From an uncultured bacterium (GTDB lineage: Bacteria; DRYD01), in assembly GCA_937927985.1 (NCBI GenBank), contig CALFWH010000126.1, forward strand, positions 1 to 6,500: 6,500 nt of DNA, in the 5' to 3' direction. Within the stretch, counting starts at the first letter, position 1. The number at the start of each line of letters is the position of its first letter. Of the stretch, positions 1 to 6,174 are shown piece after piece. The notes beneath the pieces are model-generated. The model was not told where the DNA came from, searched no databases, and was given only the letters and a program-made list of their open reading frames with translations. A program made the translations under genes and the position numbers.

Positions 1-259
1 GAACAGAGATAATATAGAACTAAACGTATCTGAAGACATGATGACACTAAGAGGATCATATGAATCCCCATGGTCAGAAGGAAATACCCCTACTTTCTAC
101 TACTATGAATATCCATTTGGAAGTTTCCACAGACAAATTAGCTTACCATTCCCAGTTGACACCCAAAGAGTACAAGCAACATATCAAAATGGCGTATTAA
201 GAGTAACTATGCCTTTAACAACCTCAAACCCACAAGGACAAAGAATTAGAATATCCTAA
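1..259 (+). CDS. Small heat shock protein (Hsp20/alpha-crystallin family), C-terminal part
   Basis: Partial gene: the reading frame is open from base 2 to the TAA at 257-259, giving 85 residues, and the true start lies left of the window, so the ATG at 38 is internal. The visible part is the second half of an alpha-crystallin domain: a strand reading NIELNVSEDMMTLRGSYE, an aromatic loop (FYYYEYPFGSF), the strand RQISLPFPVD, and the family signature ATYQNGVLRVTMP (A-x-x-x-n-G-V-L). It ends in a short polar tail, ...QRIRIS, whose I-R-I resembles the I-x-I motif that docks on neighbouring subunits in oligomers. Family members are cytosolic ATP-independent holdases that bind unfolding proteins. 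No heat-shock operator is visible because the promoter is outside the window. A GC-rich hairpin follows 25 bases after the stop. Identification is firm; substrate and induction are unknown. Confidence 0.9.
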   Translation, partial: NRDNIELNVSEDMMTLRGSYESPWSEGNTPTFYYYEYPFGSFHRQISLPFPVDTQRVQATYQNGVLRVTMPLTTSNPQGQRIRIS

Positions 260-284
260 TTTAAGTAAGTTCAAGAAAAATCTA

Positions 285-319
285 AAGGGAAGGGGATTTA
301 CCCTTCCCTTATAATTTTT
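285..319. terminator. Intrinsic terminator, probably bidirectional
   Basis: A perfect 10-bp hairpin: left arm AAGGGAAGGG at 285-294, loop GATTTA at 295-300, right arm CCCTTCCCTT at 301-310. On the + strand a T-run (315-319, then more T-rich sequence) follows, which suits termination after the hsp20 gene. On the - strand the hairpin is followed by TAGATTTTT (284 down to 276), and the sufS stop codon lies 42 bases before it, so it can also end the leftward operon. It is the most GC-rich stretch in an otherwise AT-rich spacer. Confidence 0.85.
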
Positions 320-352
320 ATATCTTTTTGTATTTTCCAATTACTTTATTAC

Positions 353-1576
353 TTACTTTTTTATACTATATTTTTCCACTAATTTTAAAGCGTTTATAAA
401 TAAATCCACTTCCTGGTAAGTATTATAAAAAGCTAAACTAACTCTACAACTACCAGGAATTTTTAGTTTATGGTGTATTAACTGAGCACAATGGTGTCCT
501 ACTCTTATAGAAATATTCTTACTATCTAAAACAAATGCCACATCATGAGAATGTAAACCTTTAACATTAAATGGAATTATACAAAACCTCTTTTCATAAA
601 CTTTATCATATCCATAAATATCCAGAAAATCTAATTCTTTCATTTTATTAAACAAATATTCAGTTAATTTCAATTCATAATTTCTAATATTTTCATGTCC
701 TATAGTGTTTAAATAATCGATAGAGTATTTAAAAGCAAATATTTGGGCTAAAGCTTGTGTACCAGGTTCAAAAAACATGGGAGCAGGTAAATACTTTATA
801 TTTTCAAGTGATACATAGCTTATCATAGATCCCCCAGAAAAAGCAGGAATCTTTTGATCAAAATGTCTTTTATTTACATAAACAACTCCCAATCCCGTAG
901 GTCCATACAACTTATGAGCTGAAAAAACATAGAAATCAATATCCCATTTTCTTAAATCTACTTTTTCATGTACTATCCCCTGAGCTCCATCTACTAAAAC
1001 CATTAATCCATTACTCTTACAAATATTACTAACTTTCTGTATGTCGTTAATTACTCCTAAAACATTCGACATATGGGTTATAACTAAAAGCTTAGTCTTT
1101 TCTCCTATTAGACCTTCTAAGTTATTAATATCTAATGAAAGATTATCATTAAGTTTCCAAAGTTTTATTTTGAAATCAAAAATCTTTGATAGATTTATGA
1201 AAGGTAATAGAGATGCATGATGCTCCATTTCAGTTAAGATAACTTCATCACCTTTTTGTAGGTAATTTATAGCAATAAAATAAGCTAAATAATTTAAACC
1301 ATATGTAGAATTGTAAGTAAAAAATATTTCCTGAGGATCACAATTTATGAAATTTGCAATAGTATTCCTTGTTTCTTCATACATTTCTTCAATTTTGAGA
1401 GCTAAACTTGAAGCTGTACGGTGAATATTATAATTATATTTTTCATAAAATTCTTTCTCTTTTTCTATAACTATCTTGTTTTTTTGTGTAGTAGCTGCGT
1501 TATCCAAATAAACTACATCTGGATTGTTATAAAAAAATGGAAAATCTTTGCGAATATTTTGTACATCAATCTCCAT
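353..1576 (-). CDS. sufS: Cysteine desulfurase, SufS/CsdA type
   Basis: A PLP enzyme of class V aminotransferase fold that takes sulfur from L-cysteine, giving alanine and an enzyme persulfide used for Fe-S cluster and other sulfur-containing products. At 407 residues it is the normal SufS length. Visible motifs: DNAATTQK (25-32), MEHHAS (117-122) with the PLP-stacking His, SNVLG (170-174), VDGAQG (195-200) with the PLP-binding Asp196, SAHKLYGPTG (219-228) with the Schiff-base Lys222, RVGHHCAQ (358-365) with catalytic Cys363, and CRVSLAFYNT (377-386) with the substrate-binding Arg378. The usual Pro after HHCAQ is Leu here. The start is the ATG that gives the family N-terminus; AGGG sits 4 bases upstream. 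It is last in the leftward operon, 42 bases after the redoxin gene, and a hairpin follows. No SufE, SufU or SufBCD gene is in view, so its sulfur acceptor is unknown. CsdA is an alternative name. Confidence 0.93.
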   Translation of the reverse strand: MEIDVQNIRKDFPFFYNNPDVVYLDNAATTQKNKIVIEKEKEFYEKYNYNIHRTASSLALKIEEMYEETRNTIANFINCDPQEIFFTYNSTYGLNYLAYFIAINYLQKGDEVILTEMEHHASLLPFINLSKIFDFKIKLWKLNDNLSLDINNLEGLIGEKTKLLVITHMSNVLGVINDIQKVSNICKSNGLMVLVDGAQGIVHEKVDLRKWDIDFYVFSAHKLYGPTGLGVVYVNKRHFDQKIPAFSGGSMISYVSLENIKYLPAPMFFEPGTQALAQIFAFKYSIDYLNTIGHENIRNYELKLTEYLFNKMKELDFLDIYGYDKVYEKRFCIIPFNVKGLHSHDVAFVLDSKNISIRVGHHCAQLIHHKLKIPGSCRVSLAFYNTYQEVDLFINALKLVEKYSIKK

Positions 1577-1584
1577 TTTTCCCT

Positions 1585-1590
1585 ATTATA
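1585..1590 (-). promoter_or_regulatory. Possible internal -10 box upstream of sufS
   Basis: In the 42-base gap between the redoxin and sufS genes the - strand carries a perfect TATAAT, 8 bases before the sufS ATG. No convincing -35 box lies 16-18 bases upstream, and there is no TG extension. If it were active, transcription would begin almost at the ATG, giving a nearly leaderless message. In such AT-rich DNA a chance match is quite possible. Confidence 0.25.
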
Positions 1591-1618
1591 CCTAAATAAC
1601 TCAATTTTATATCTCTTT

Positions 1619-2326
1619 TTATTTTAAATTTGTTTCTACGAATTTTAGTAATCTCTCTAAAAATTTATTTTCAGGCATAGCACCTTCTATAAAATCTTGC
1701 TTTTCACTAGCATTTTTATATAGCTTAAATACCGTCTTTGGAACTCCCATAACAGAATAAATTTGAGCATAATGTGGGAATTCTGAAACCTCAATTAGTA
1801 AAGCTTTTATATTTTTAGATAGTAAAGCAATAGCAGTAGAATTTATTGTCATTATAGGACAATATGGACAAGTTGGTGTAACAAAAACCATCAACTCCAA
1901 AGTAGCAGAATTAGATTCTAAAATCTGATCAATCTGTTTTACTAATGAAATACTATTAGCTTGCAAAGGATATTTTTTATTAGAAATCATATTTATTAGA
2001 GAAAGTATCCATGTAAATTCGTAACCTGCAGGTATACCTAAAAATTTAGCGTTAGCAGGATTTATTTGATTATCATTAACTCTTGCAGATATAACTGGTA
2101 ATTCACTACCAACCCCATATTCTTTTGAAATTTCCTCATCCAATACAGGATTATAAACATTTATTTTTACCTTATCTAAAGTTTCTGATAATTCTCTTAT
2201 TAATTGCTCTGTTTCATTACAATACTGACAGTTTAACTTACTAGTGAATAAAAGTATTTCGATTTCATTTTCTAATTCTCCTAATTGATTTTTTATTTCT
2301 ATTTTATCTTCTTCTGTTAGAAACAT
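1619..2326 (-). CDS. Protein disulfide oxidoreductase with two thioredoxin folds (PDO / glutaredoxin-like)
   Basis: A 235-residue cytosolic thiol-disulfide oxidoreductase built of two tandem thioredoxin-fold units. Unit 1 (about 1-115) has the redox pair Cys33-Gln-Tyr-Cys36 and a cis-proline candidate in ELPVIS (Pro77). It is followed by FLGIPAGYEF (95-104), a pattern typical of the thermophile PDO family. Unit 2 (about 120-235) has Cys153-Pro-Tyr-Cys156, the glutaredoxin-like CPYC, and the cis-proline loop GVPKTVF (Pro196). There is no signal peptide. In thermophiles such proteins serve in disulfide formation or isomerisation, or act as thioredoxin substitutes fed by a thioredoxin-reductase-like enzyme. 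A strong ribosome-binding site precedes it, 19 bases after fabH stops. Being directly before sufS, it might reduce SufS persulfide or its acceptor, but that is inference. The family call is good; the physiological partner cannot be seen. Confidence 0.85.
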   Translation of the reverse strand: MFLTEEDKIEIKNQLGELENEIEILLFTSKLNCQYCNETEQLIRELSETLDKVKINVYNPVLDEEISKEYGVGSELPVISARVNDNQINPANAKFLGIPAGYEFTWILSLINMISNKKYPLQANSISLVKQIDQILESNSATLELMVFVTPTCPYCPIMTINSTAIALLSKNIKALLIEVSEFPHYAQIYSVMGVPKTVFKLYKNASEKQDFIEGAMPENKFLERLLKFVETNLK

Positions 2327-2334
2327 TCTAATTT

Positions 2335-2340
2335 ACCTCC
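2335..2340 (-). promoter_or_regulatory. Strong Shine-Dalgarno site of the redoxin gene
   Basis: The - strand reads AAGGGAGGT with its GGAGGT core 8 bases before the ATG at 2326. It is the clearest ribosome-binding site in the leftward operon and settles the redoxin start. The ftsA and fabH starts have much weaker sites, so this gene may be translated more strongly than its upstream partners. Confidence 0.8.
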
Positions 2341-2345
2341 CTTAT

Positions 2346-3323
2346 TTATAATTTCCAAAGGATATTAGCCCAAGTTAAACCTGCACCAAAAGCAGAAAAA
2401 AGTATTAAATCCCCTTTTTTTATTAATCCTTTATTAAAAGCTTCGTAAAAAACAATAGGAATAGAAGCAGATGAAGTATTAGCATATTTTTCTATGTTAC
2501 TAAAAATTCTTGAACTATCTATTTTTAAGCTATCTCTTATGGCTTCTATTATTCTTATGTTTGCTTGATGAAATACATATAGATTAATATCGTTAGTTTC
2601 TAGATTGTTTTTATTTAATAATTTTTTTATTTCCTGAGGTATGAGAGAAACTACATTTTTAAATACTTCTCTTCCTTGCATCTTAAGATAAATTCTTTTT
2701 TCATGTAGGGATTTTTCTGAAAAAGGTTCCTTAGTGCCACCTGCTGGTATATATATTAAATCGAATTTAGTACCATCACTTCCAACATTATGATCCAATA
2801 TTCCTGTATTTTTATCTTCAGTCCTAGATAGAACAAAAGATCCTGCCCCATCACCTAATAAAACAGCAATAGTCCTATCTTGCCAATCCAGATATTTGGA
2901 TATAGCTTCAGCTCCAACTAATAATATATTCTCTGCTAAACCAGATTTGATCATACTTGAAGCTACGATCAGAGCATAAGCAAAAGCTGTACAGCCTGAG
3001 AAAACATCAAATGTACCAGCGCTTATACCCAGTTTACCTTGCAAAACAGAAGAAGTAGCAGGAACTATGTAGTCTGGCGAATTAGTAGCCATAATAATAT
3101 AATCAATATTTTTAACCTCTTTAGCTTGTCTAAGAGCTTCTCTAGAAGCCTGCAAAGCTAAATCCGAAGTACTAATTCCATCTTCTACAATATATCTATC
3201 CTTTATTCCCGTACGTTGATAAATCCATTCATCCGATGTATCCATAATCTTTTCAAGATCAAAATTGGTTAATTTTTTGTTTGGTATAGATATTCCTATT
3301 CCTTTTATTTCTACTCCAAACAT
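2346..3323 (-). CDS. fabH: Beta-ketoacyl-ACP synthase III (FabH)
   Basis: Condenses acetyl-CoA (or a branched acyl-CoA) with malonyl-ACP, the initiating step of type II fatty-acid synthesis in the cytosol. The 325 residues match normal FabH length. Visible: TSDEWIYQRTGI (29-40), the N-terminal FabH signature; the catalytic Cys111 in DVFSGCTAFAYAL; GDGAGSFVL (157-165); His252 in FHQANIRII; Asn282 in YANTSSAS; and the C-terminal glycine loop AFGAGLTWANILW (311-323). The full Cys-His-Asn triad is intact, so it should be active and is not a KasA/FabF-type enzyme, which uses two His. The ATG follows the ftsA stop by only 9 bases. AAGGG lies just 2 bases from it, too close for a good ribosome site, so translational coupling to ftsA is likely. 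Acyl primer preference cannot be read from the sequence. No acpP, fabD or plsX is nearby, unlike many fab clusters. Confidence 0.95.
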   Translation of the reverse strand: MFGVEIKGIGISIPNKKLTNFDLEKIMDTSDEWIYQRTGIKDRYIVEDGISTSDLALQASREALRQAKEVKNIDYIIMATNSPDYIVPATSSVLQGKLGISAGTFDVFSGCTAFAYALIVASSMIKSGLAENILLVGAEAISKYLDWQDRTIAVLLGDGAGSFVLSRTEDKNTGILDHNVGSDGTKFDLIYIPAGGTKEPFSEKSLHEKRIYLKMQGREVFKNVVSLIPQEIKKLLNKNNLETNDINLYVFHQANIRIIEAIRDSLKIDSSRIFSNIEKYANTSSASIPIVFYEAFNKGLIKKGDLILFSAFGAGLTWANILWKL

Positions 3324-3332
3324 ATCCCTTAA

Positions 3333-4649
3333 CTAAAAGAAATAATTTTTTAAAAACTGCCAAACTTTTTCTACGAAATTGCGTGAATTTGAATTAGATA
3401 CAATTTTAAGAGCAGGATATTTATTTCTTTTATAATCCTCATTAATTTTAAAAACAAAATGTTCTTTCATACCATACAGATTTATGAATTGAAAATCAGA
3501 GAATTTGTCATCTGGACACTGGAAAAAAGAAAATTTAGATTCAAATACATTAGAGAATAGTTTATTTACTCCCTTTATTTTAGCCCCGCCACCCACAAGT
3601 ATAAAATTGGATATCAAACTGTAATTAAATACATTTGAAACAGCACTTTTAACTAAATTAGCTATTTCTTCTAAACGAGGATAGATCACTGTTTCCAAAA
3701 TAATAGTCCTAGATACTTTTTCTTTTACTAAAGATTTTGAAGAGAAAATAGGACTATAATCAAGTGATTCTTCATCTTTTTTTTGAATATCTCCAATATT
3801 CGATAATATCCTTTCTGCTTCGTTTATATCAGTACCTAAGGTAAAGGATAAATCTTTTAACAAGTTTTTTACTCCTCTTTTTATATAAACCCTGCCATAA
3901 GGAGTACCTTCAAGTATAATTATAACTTCAATAGTAGAAAAACCAAAATCAACAATAGCAAAAGGAGGATAATTTTTAAGATTTTTATAACTACCCAAGG
4001 CCTTCGAATAATTAACTATGTTAGGTAAAAAAGTTATAGTATTTTTTGAGTTCATAGAAATAGTATCCGAAAACTCATAAGAGATCTTTTCAAATGGCTT
4101 TAGAATAGTTTTTTTATACTCAGTACCTATAGAACATATTAGTAATTCCACTTCTATTGAATTTTTAGCTAACAAACCAGATGGATTATAAACCCTATCA
4201 ACAGAATCGATAATATACATTCTTGGTAGAATAGAGATTATATCTTCGTATTCTTCAGGAAGGACAAAAAATTTTTGAGAGTCTATTTTACCGATTTTGG
4301 CTTTACGTGAAATCCAATCTTCAATAAACTGCCCTGTTATCTCCAAATTACTTACTTCTTCTTTTAAAGAAGAAATCGTAGTGTAAAGATTGTAACCCCC
4401 TACACTTATAAAAATATTGTCTACTGAATTGTATTCCGATTTTATTTTATTAATTAAATCAATTATGAAGTTTTCATATTCATAGTAATCTATTACCCTA
4501 CCTAAATTTATTCCATTAGTTTCCTCTATTCCAATTAAAAGAGGTTGCAGTAGATCAGAATTGTTATTTTTTAAATAGTCTTCATTATACCTAAAAAGAA
4601 CAAACTTTGTGTGTCTACTACCCAGATCTAGAAATAAAATGTTTTTCAT
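3333..4649 (-). CDS. ftsA: Diverged FtsA-type cell division protein (actin fold)
   Basis: FtsA is an actin-like ATP-binding protein that tethers FtsZ filaments to the inner face of the membrane. The 438 residues follow the FtsA layout: LDLGSRHTKFVLF (7-19), phosphate-1 strand pair; INLGRVIDYYEYENFIIDLI (47-66), like the G-x-V-x-D-x-x helix of FtsA; ISVGGYNL (81-88), leading into the 1C subdomain (about 85-170) with LPEEYEDI and VYNPSGLLAKNSIEVELL; VDFGFSTIEVIII (233-245), phosphate-2; RGVKNLLKDLSFTLGTDINEAERI (258-281); and VGGGAKIKGVNKLF (352-365), the adenosine loop. The last 16 residues (423-438, FVEKVWQFLKNYFF) resemble the amphipathic membrane-targeting helix of FtsA. Phosphate-2 is unusual: the normal Gly-Gly-Gly-Thr stretch is Gly-Phe-Ser-Thr. 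PilM was considered, but the 1C features and C-terminal helix favour FtsA. It is first in the leftward operon and no ftsZ follows. Its ribosome site is poor. Confidence 0.8.
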   Translation of the reverse strand: MKNILFLDLGSRHTKFVLFRYNEDYLKNNNSDLLQPLLIGIEETNGINLGRVIDYYEYENFIIDLINKIKSEYNSVDNIFISVGGYNLYTTISSLKEEVSNLEITGQFIEDWISRKAKIGKIDSQKFFVLPEEYEDIISILPRMYIIDSVDRVYNPSGLLAKNSIEVELLICSIGTEYKKTILKPFEKISYEFSDTISMNSKNTITFLPNIVNYSKALGSYKNLKNYPPFAIVDFGFSTIEVIIILEGTPYGRVYIKRGVKNLLKDLSFTLGTDINEAERILSNIGDIQKKDEESLDYSPIFSSKSLVKEKVSRTIILETVIYPRLEEIANLVKSAVSNVFNYSLISNFILVGGGAKIKGVNKLFSNVFESKFSFFQCPDDKFSDFQFINLYGMKEHFVFKINEDYKRNKYPALKIVSNSNSRNFVEKVWQFLKNYFF

Positions 4650-4664
4650 TTCTACAAAAAATTA

Positions 4665-4685
4665 ATTTTGTAACTATTACAAAAT
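4665..4685. promoter_or_regulatory. Candidate operator: 9-bp perfect inverted repeat upstream of ftsA
   Basis: Left arm ATTTTGTAA (4665-4673), centre CTA (4674-4676), right arm TTACAAAAT (4677-4685). The arms match perfectly and the match stops at both outer ends. The distance between arm centres is 12 bp, close to one helical turn, as expected for a dimeric helix-turn-helix repressor. It sits 16 bases before the ftsA ATG and just downstream of a possible extended -10, so a bound protein would block the leftward operon. The short loop and AT-only stem make it a weak RNA hairpin, so a DNA operator is more likely. The regulator is not identifiable from this sequence. Confidence 0.5.
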
Positions 4686-4691
4686 AAGAAT

Positions 4692-4700
4692 TCTATACCA
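4692..4700 (-). promoter_or_regulatory. Possible extended -10 promoter of the ftsA-fabH-redoxin-sufS operon
   Basis: The - strand reads TGGTATAGA (4700 down to 4692), a TGN-extended -10 with 4 of 6 matches to TATAAT; the overlapping TAGAAT (4695-4690) matches 5 of 6. No good -35 box is visible at the usual distance. Transcription would start near 4684, at the edge of the palindrome. The assignment rests on weak matches in AT-rich DNA. Confidence 0.3.
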
Positions 4701-4778
4701 ATACTTACCCCTCCTTTTTCTTTTTCATTTTTTCGTAGCCTAAAATATAGAAGGTAAAAAAACAAACGTAAATAATAG

Positions 4779-4784
4779 TATAAA
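4779..4784 (+). promoter_or_regulatory. Possible -10 box for the ugd-infB unit
   Basis: TATAAA lies directly before the ATG at 4786. No -35 match is clear. If used, transcription would begin around 4790, downstream of that ATG, which would make the TTG at 4807 the real start. The call is weak and matters mainly for the start-site question. Confidence 0.2.
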
Positions 4785-4785
4785 T

Positions 4786-6174
4786 ATGATCTTGTTAGAG
4801 GAAAAATTGGAGGAAATAAATGCAGAAGAAAACTCTAAGAAAATAAAGATAGGAGTTGTAGGAGCTGGATATGTAGGTCTAGTAACAGCAGTAGGTCTAT
4901 CATACAAAGGATTCAAGGCATACGTTTTTGAAAAAAATAAAGAAAAAACCAATTTATTAAAAAAAGGTATATCACCTTTTTATGAGCCAGATCTACAAAA
5001 ATTTTTGCAATCCTCTATATCATCAGGAAATCTTGTATTTACAGAAGAAATATCCCAATTAATAAAGGAATGTAATCATATTTACATATGCGTAGGCACA
5101 CCAATAAGAGAAGATTATACTTATGATATGTTTTTTTTAGATTCAGCAGCAAAAGAAATTTCAGAATATCTTCCACAAAATGAATTTAAAATAATTATCA
5201 TAAAAAGTACAGTACCACCTGGTACAGCCATATGGTTCAAAAAGATAATTAAAAGATATAGAAGAGGTAAAAAAACTAATATAGAAGTAGCTTCGATACC
5301 AGAATTCCTAAGAGAAGGTAACGCAATATATGATTTCTTTAACCCTAATAGAATAATAATCGGAGTAGATAACAAATCTATAATTAACGATCTAATACAA
5401 ATCTATCGTGACTTTTCAGCACCAATATTAGTTGTATCAACAACAGAAGCAGAATTAATAAAACTAGCTTCTAATGCTTTCTTATCTACTAAAATATCCT
5501 TCATAAACTCAATATCAGATATATGTGAAAAGTTAAATTGTGATATAGAAAACGTAAGAAGAGGAATAGGAATGGATAATAGAATAGGCTTAGATTTCCT
5601 AAAACCAGGAATAGGATTCGCAGGCTCCTGTCTACCTAAAGATCTTAACGCTATAATATCAATATTTAAAGAAAATAAAGTAAATCACATTCTCTTTGAA
5701 TCAGTAAAAGAAATCAATAATCAACGGATAGATCTACTCTATAACAAAATCAAAAAAGCCCTTTGGAATATAAAAGGAAAGACAATTTCAGTATGGGGAA
5801 TATCCTTTAAAGCAGGTACCGACGATATAAGAGAATCCCCCACCTTAAAGTTAATTCCTATCCTACTTAAAGAAAATGCCAAAATTTTACTCTACGATCC
5901 CAAAGCAGTAAACAATTTTAAAAAACAATTCCCAGAATTATCTATTCATCCCTCCATAAAACTAACTGAAGATATATACGAAAGTGTTGTCAATTCAAAT
6001 TTAATCGTTATAACTAACGATTGGGAAGATTATCAAAAAGTTAACCTAATGAAAATATACGAGCTAATGGAAACACCAATAATTGTAGATGGAAGAAATA
6101 TATTAAACCCTTTACAAGTTAGTGAATATGGATTCGAGTACTATAGAATAGGAGTGAATTATGAAAGCACATGA
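4786..6174 (+). CDS. ugd: UDP-glucose 6-dehydrogenase family protein
   Basis: A cytosolic NAD-dependent enzyme that oxidises a UDP-sugar twice, normally UDP-glucose to UDP-glucuronate, supplying surface polysaccharide precursors. Visible in 462 residues: Rossmann motif GAGYVG (26-31), CVGTP (102-106), STVPPGT (141-147), PEFLREG (172-178), the central helix KLASNAF (226-232) with Lys226 and Asn230, the active-site loop GIGFAGSCLPKD (275-286) with catalytic Cys282, GISFKAGTDDIRESP (338-352), and DGRNI (435-439). All key residues are present. A UDP-GlcNAc or UDP-ManNAc dehydrogenase cannot be wholly excluded, but GSCxPKD with DGRN fits UDP-glucose best. The protein has about 19 extra acidic residues before the usual K-I-x-V-x-G start. 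ATG 4786 has no ribosome site; the in-frame TTG at 4807 has AGAGG (4797-4801) 5 bases before it and may be the true start, giving 455 residues. It overlaps the next gene by 14 bases. Confidence 0.9.
   Translation: MILLEEKLEEINAEENSKKIKIGVVGAGYVGLVTAVGLSYKGFKAYVFEKNKEKTNLLKKGISPFYEPDLQKFLQSSISSGNLVFTEEISQLIKECNHIYICVGTPIREDYTYDMFFLDSAAKEISEYLPQNEFKIIIIKSTVPPGTAIWFKKIIKRYRRGKKTNIEVASIPEFLREGNAIYDFFNPNRIIIGVDNKSIINDLIQIYRDFSAPILVVSTTEAELIKLASNAFLSTKISFINSISDICEKLNCDIENVRRGIGMDNRIGLDFLKPGIGFAGSCLPKDLNAIISIFKENKVNHILFESVKEINNQRIDLLYNKIKKALWNIKGKTISVWGISFKAGTDDIRESPTLKLIPILLKENAKILLYDPKAVNNFKKQFPELSIHPSIKLTEDIYESVVNSNLIVITNDWEDYQKVNLMKIYELMETPIIVDGRNILNPLQVSEYGFEYYRIGVNYEST
6150..6154 (+). promoter_or_regulatory. 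Shine-Dalgarno site of the infB-like gene, inside ugd
   Basis: AGGAG lies 6 bases before the ATG at 6161, within the last codons of ugd. This spacing and strength support that start and suggest the two genes are translated from one message. Confidence 0.75.

Noticed and set aside
38..259. Complete small protein starting at ATG 38
   Set aside because: The same frame is open to the window edge and its upstream residues belong to the alpha-crystallin domain, so ATG 38 is internal.
1421..1627. A 68-residue open frame on the + strand rich in Phe, Ile and Leu
   Set aside because: It lies antisense across the start of sufS; its hydrophobic content comes from the complement of an AT-rich gene, and it has no ribosome site or family likeness.
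3333..4649. PilM-type pilus assembly protein as the identity of the actin-fold gene
   Set aside because: The 1C-like segment (LPEEYEDI, NPSGLLAKNSIEVELL) and the C-terminal amphipathic helix fit FtsA better, and no pilN, pilO or pilQ genes follow.
4705..4728. Short - strand ORF MKKKKEG followed by a stop, containing a strong GGAGGGG
   Set aside because: It has no ribosome site of its own, would probably lie upstream of the transcript start, and comes from a polypurine tract. The GGAGGGG has no start codon at a sensible distance apart from a two-codon TTG frame.
4740..4952. A 70-residue - strand frame over the start of ugd
   Set aside because: It overlaps the clearly coding Rossmann motif of ugd on the other strand and shows no family features.
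5121..5375. An 84-residue - strand frame inside ugd
   Set aside because: It is antisense to conserved ugd motifs (STVPPGT, PEFLREG), so it is a shadow frame.
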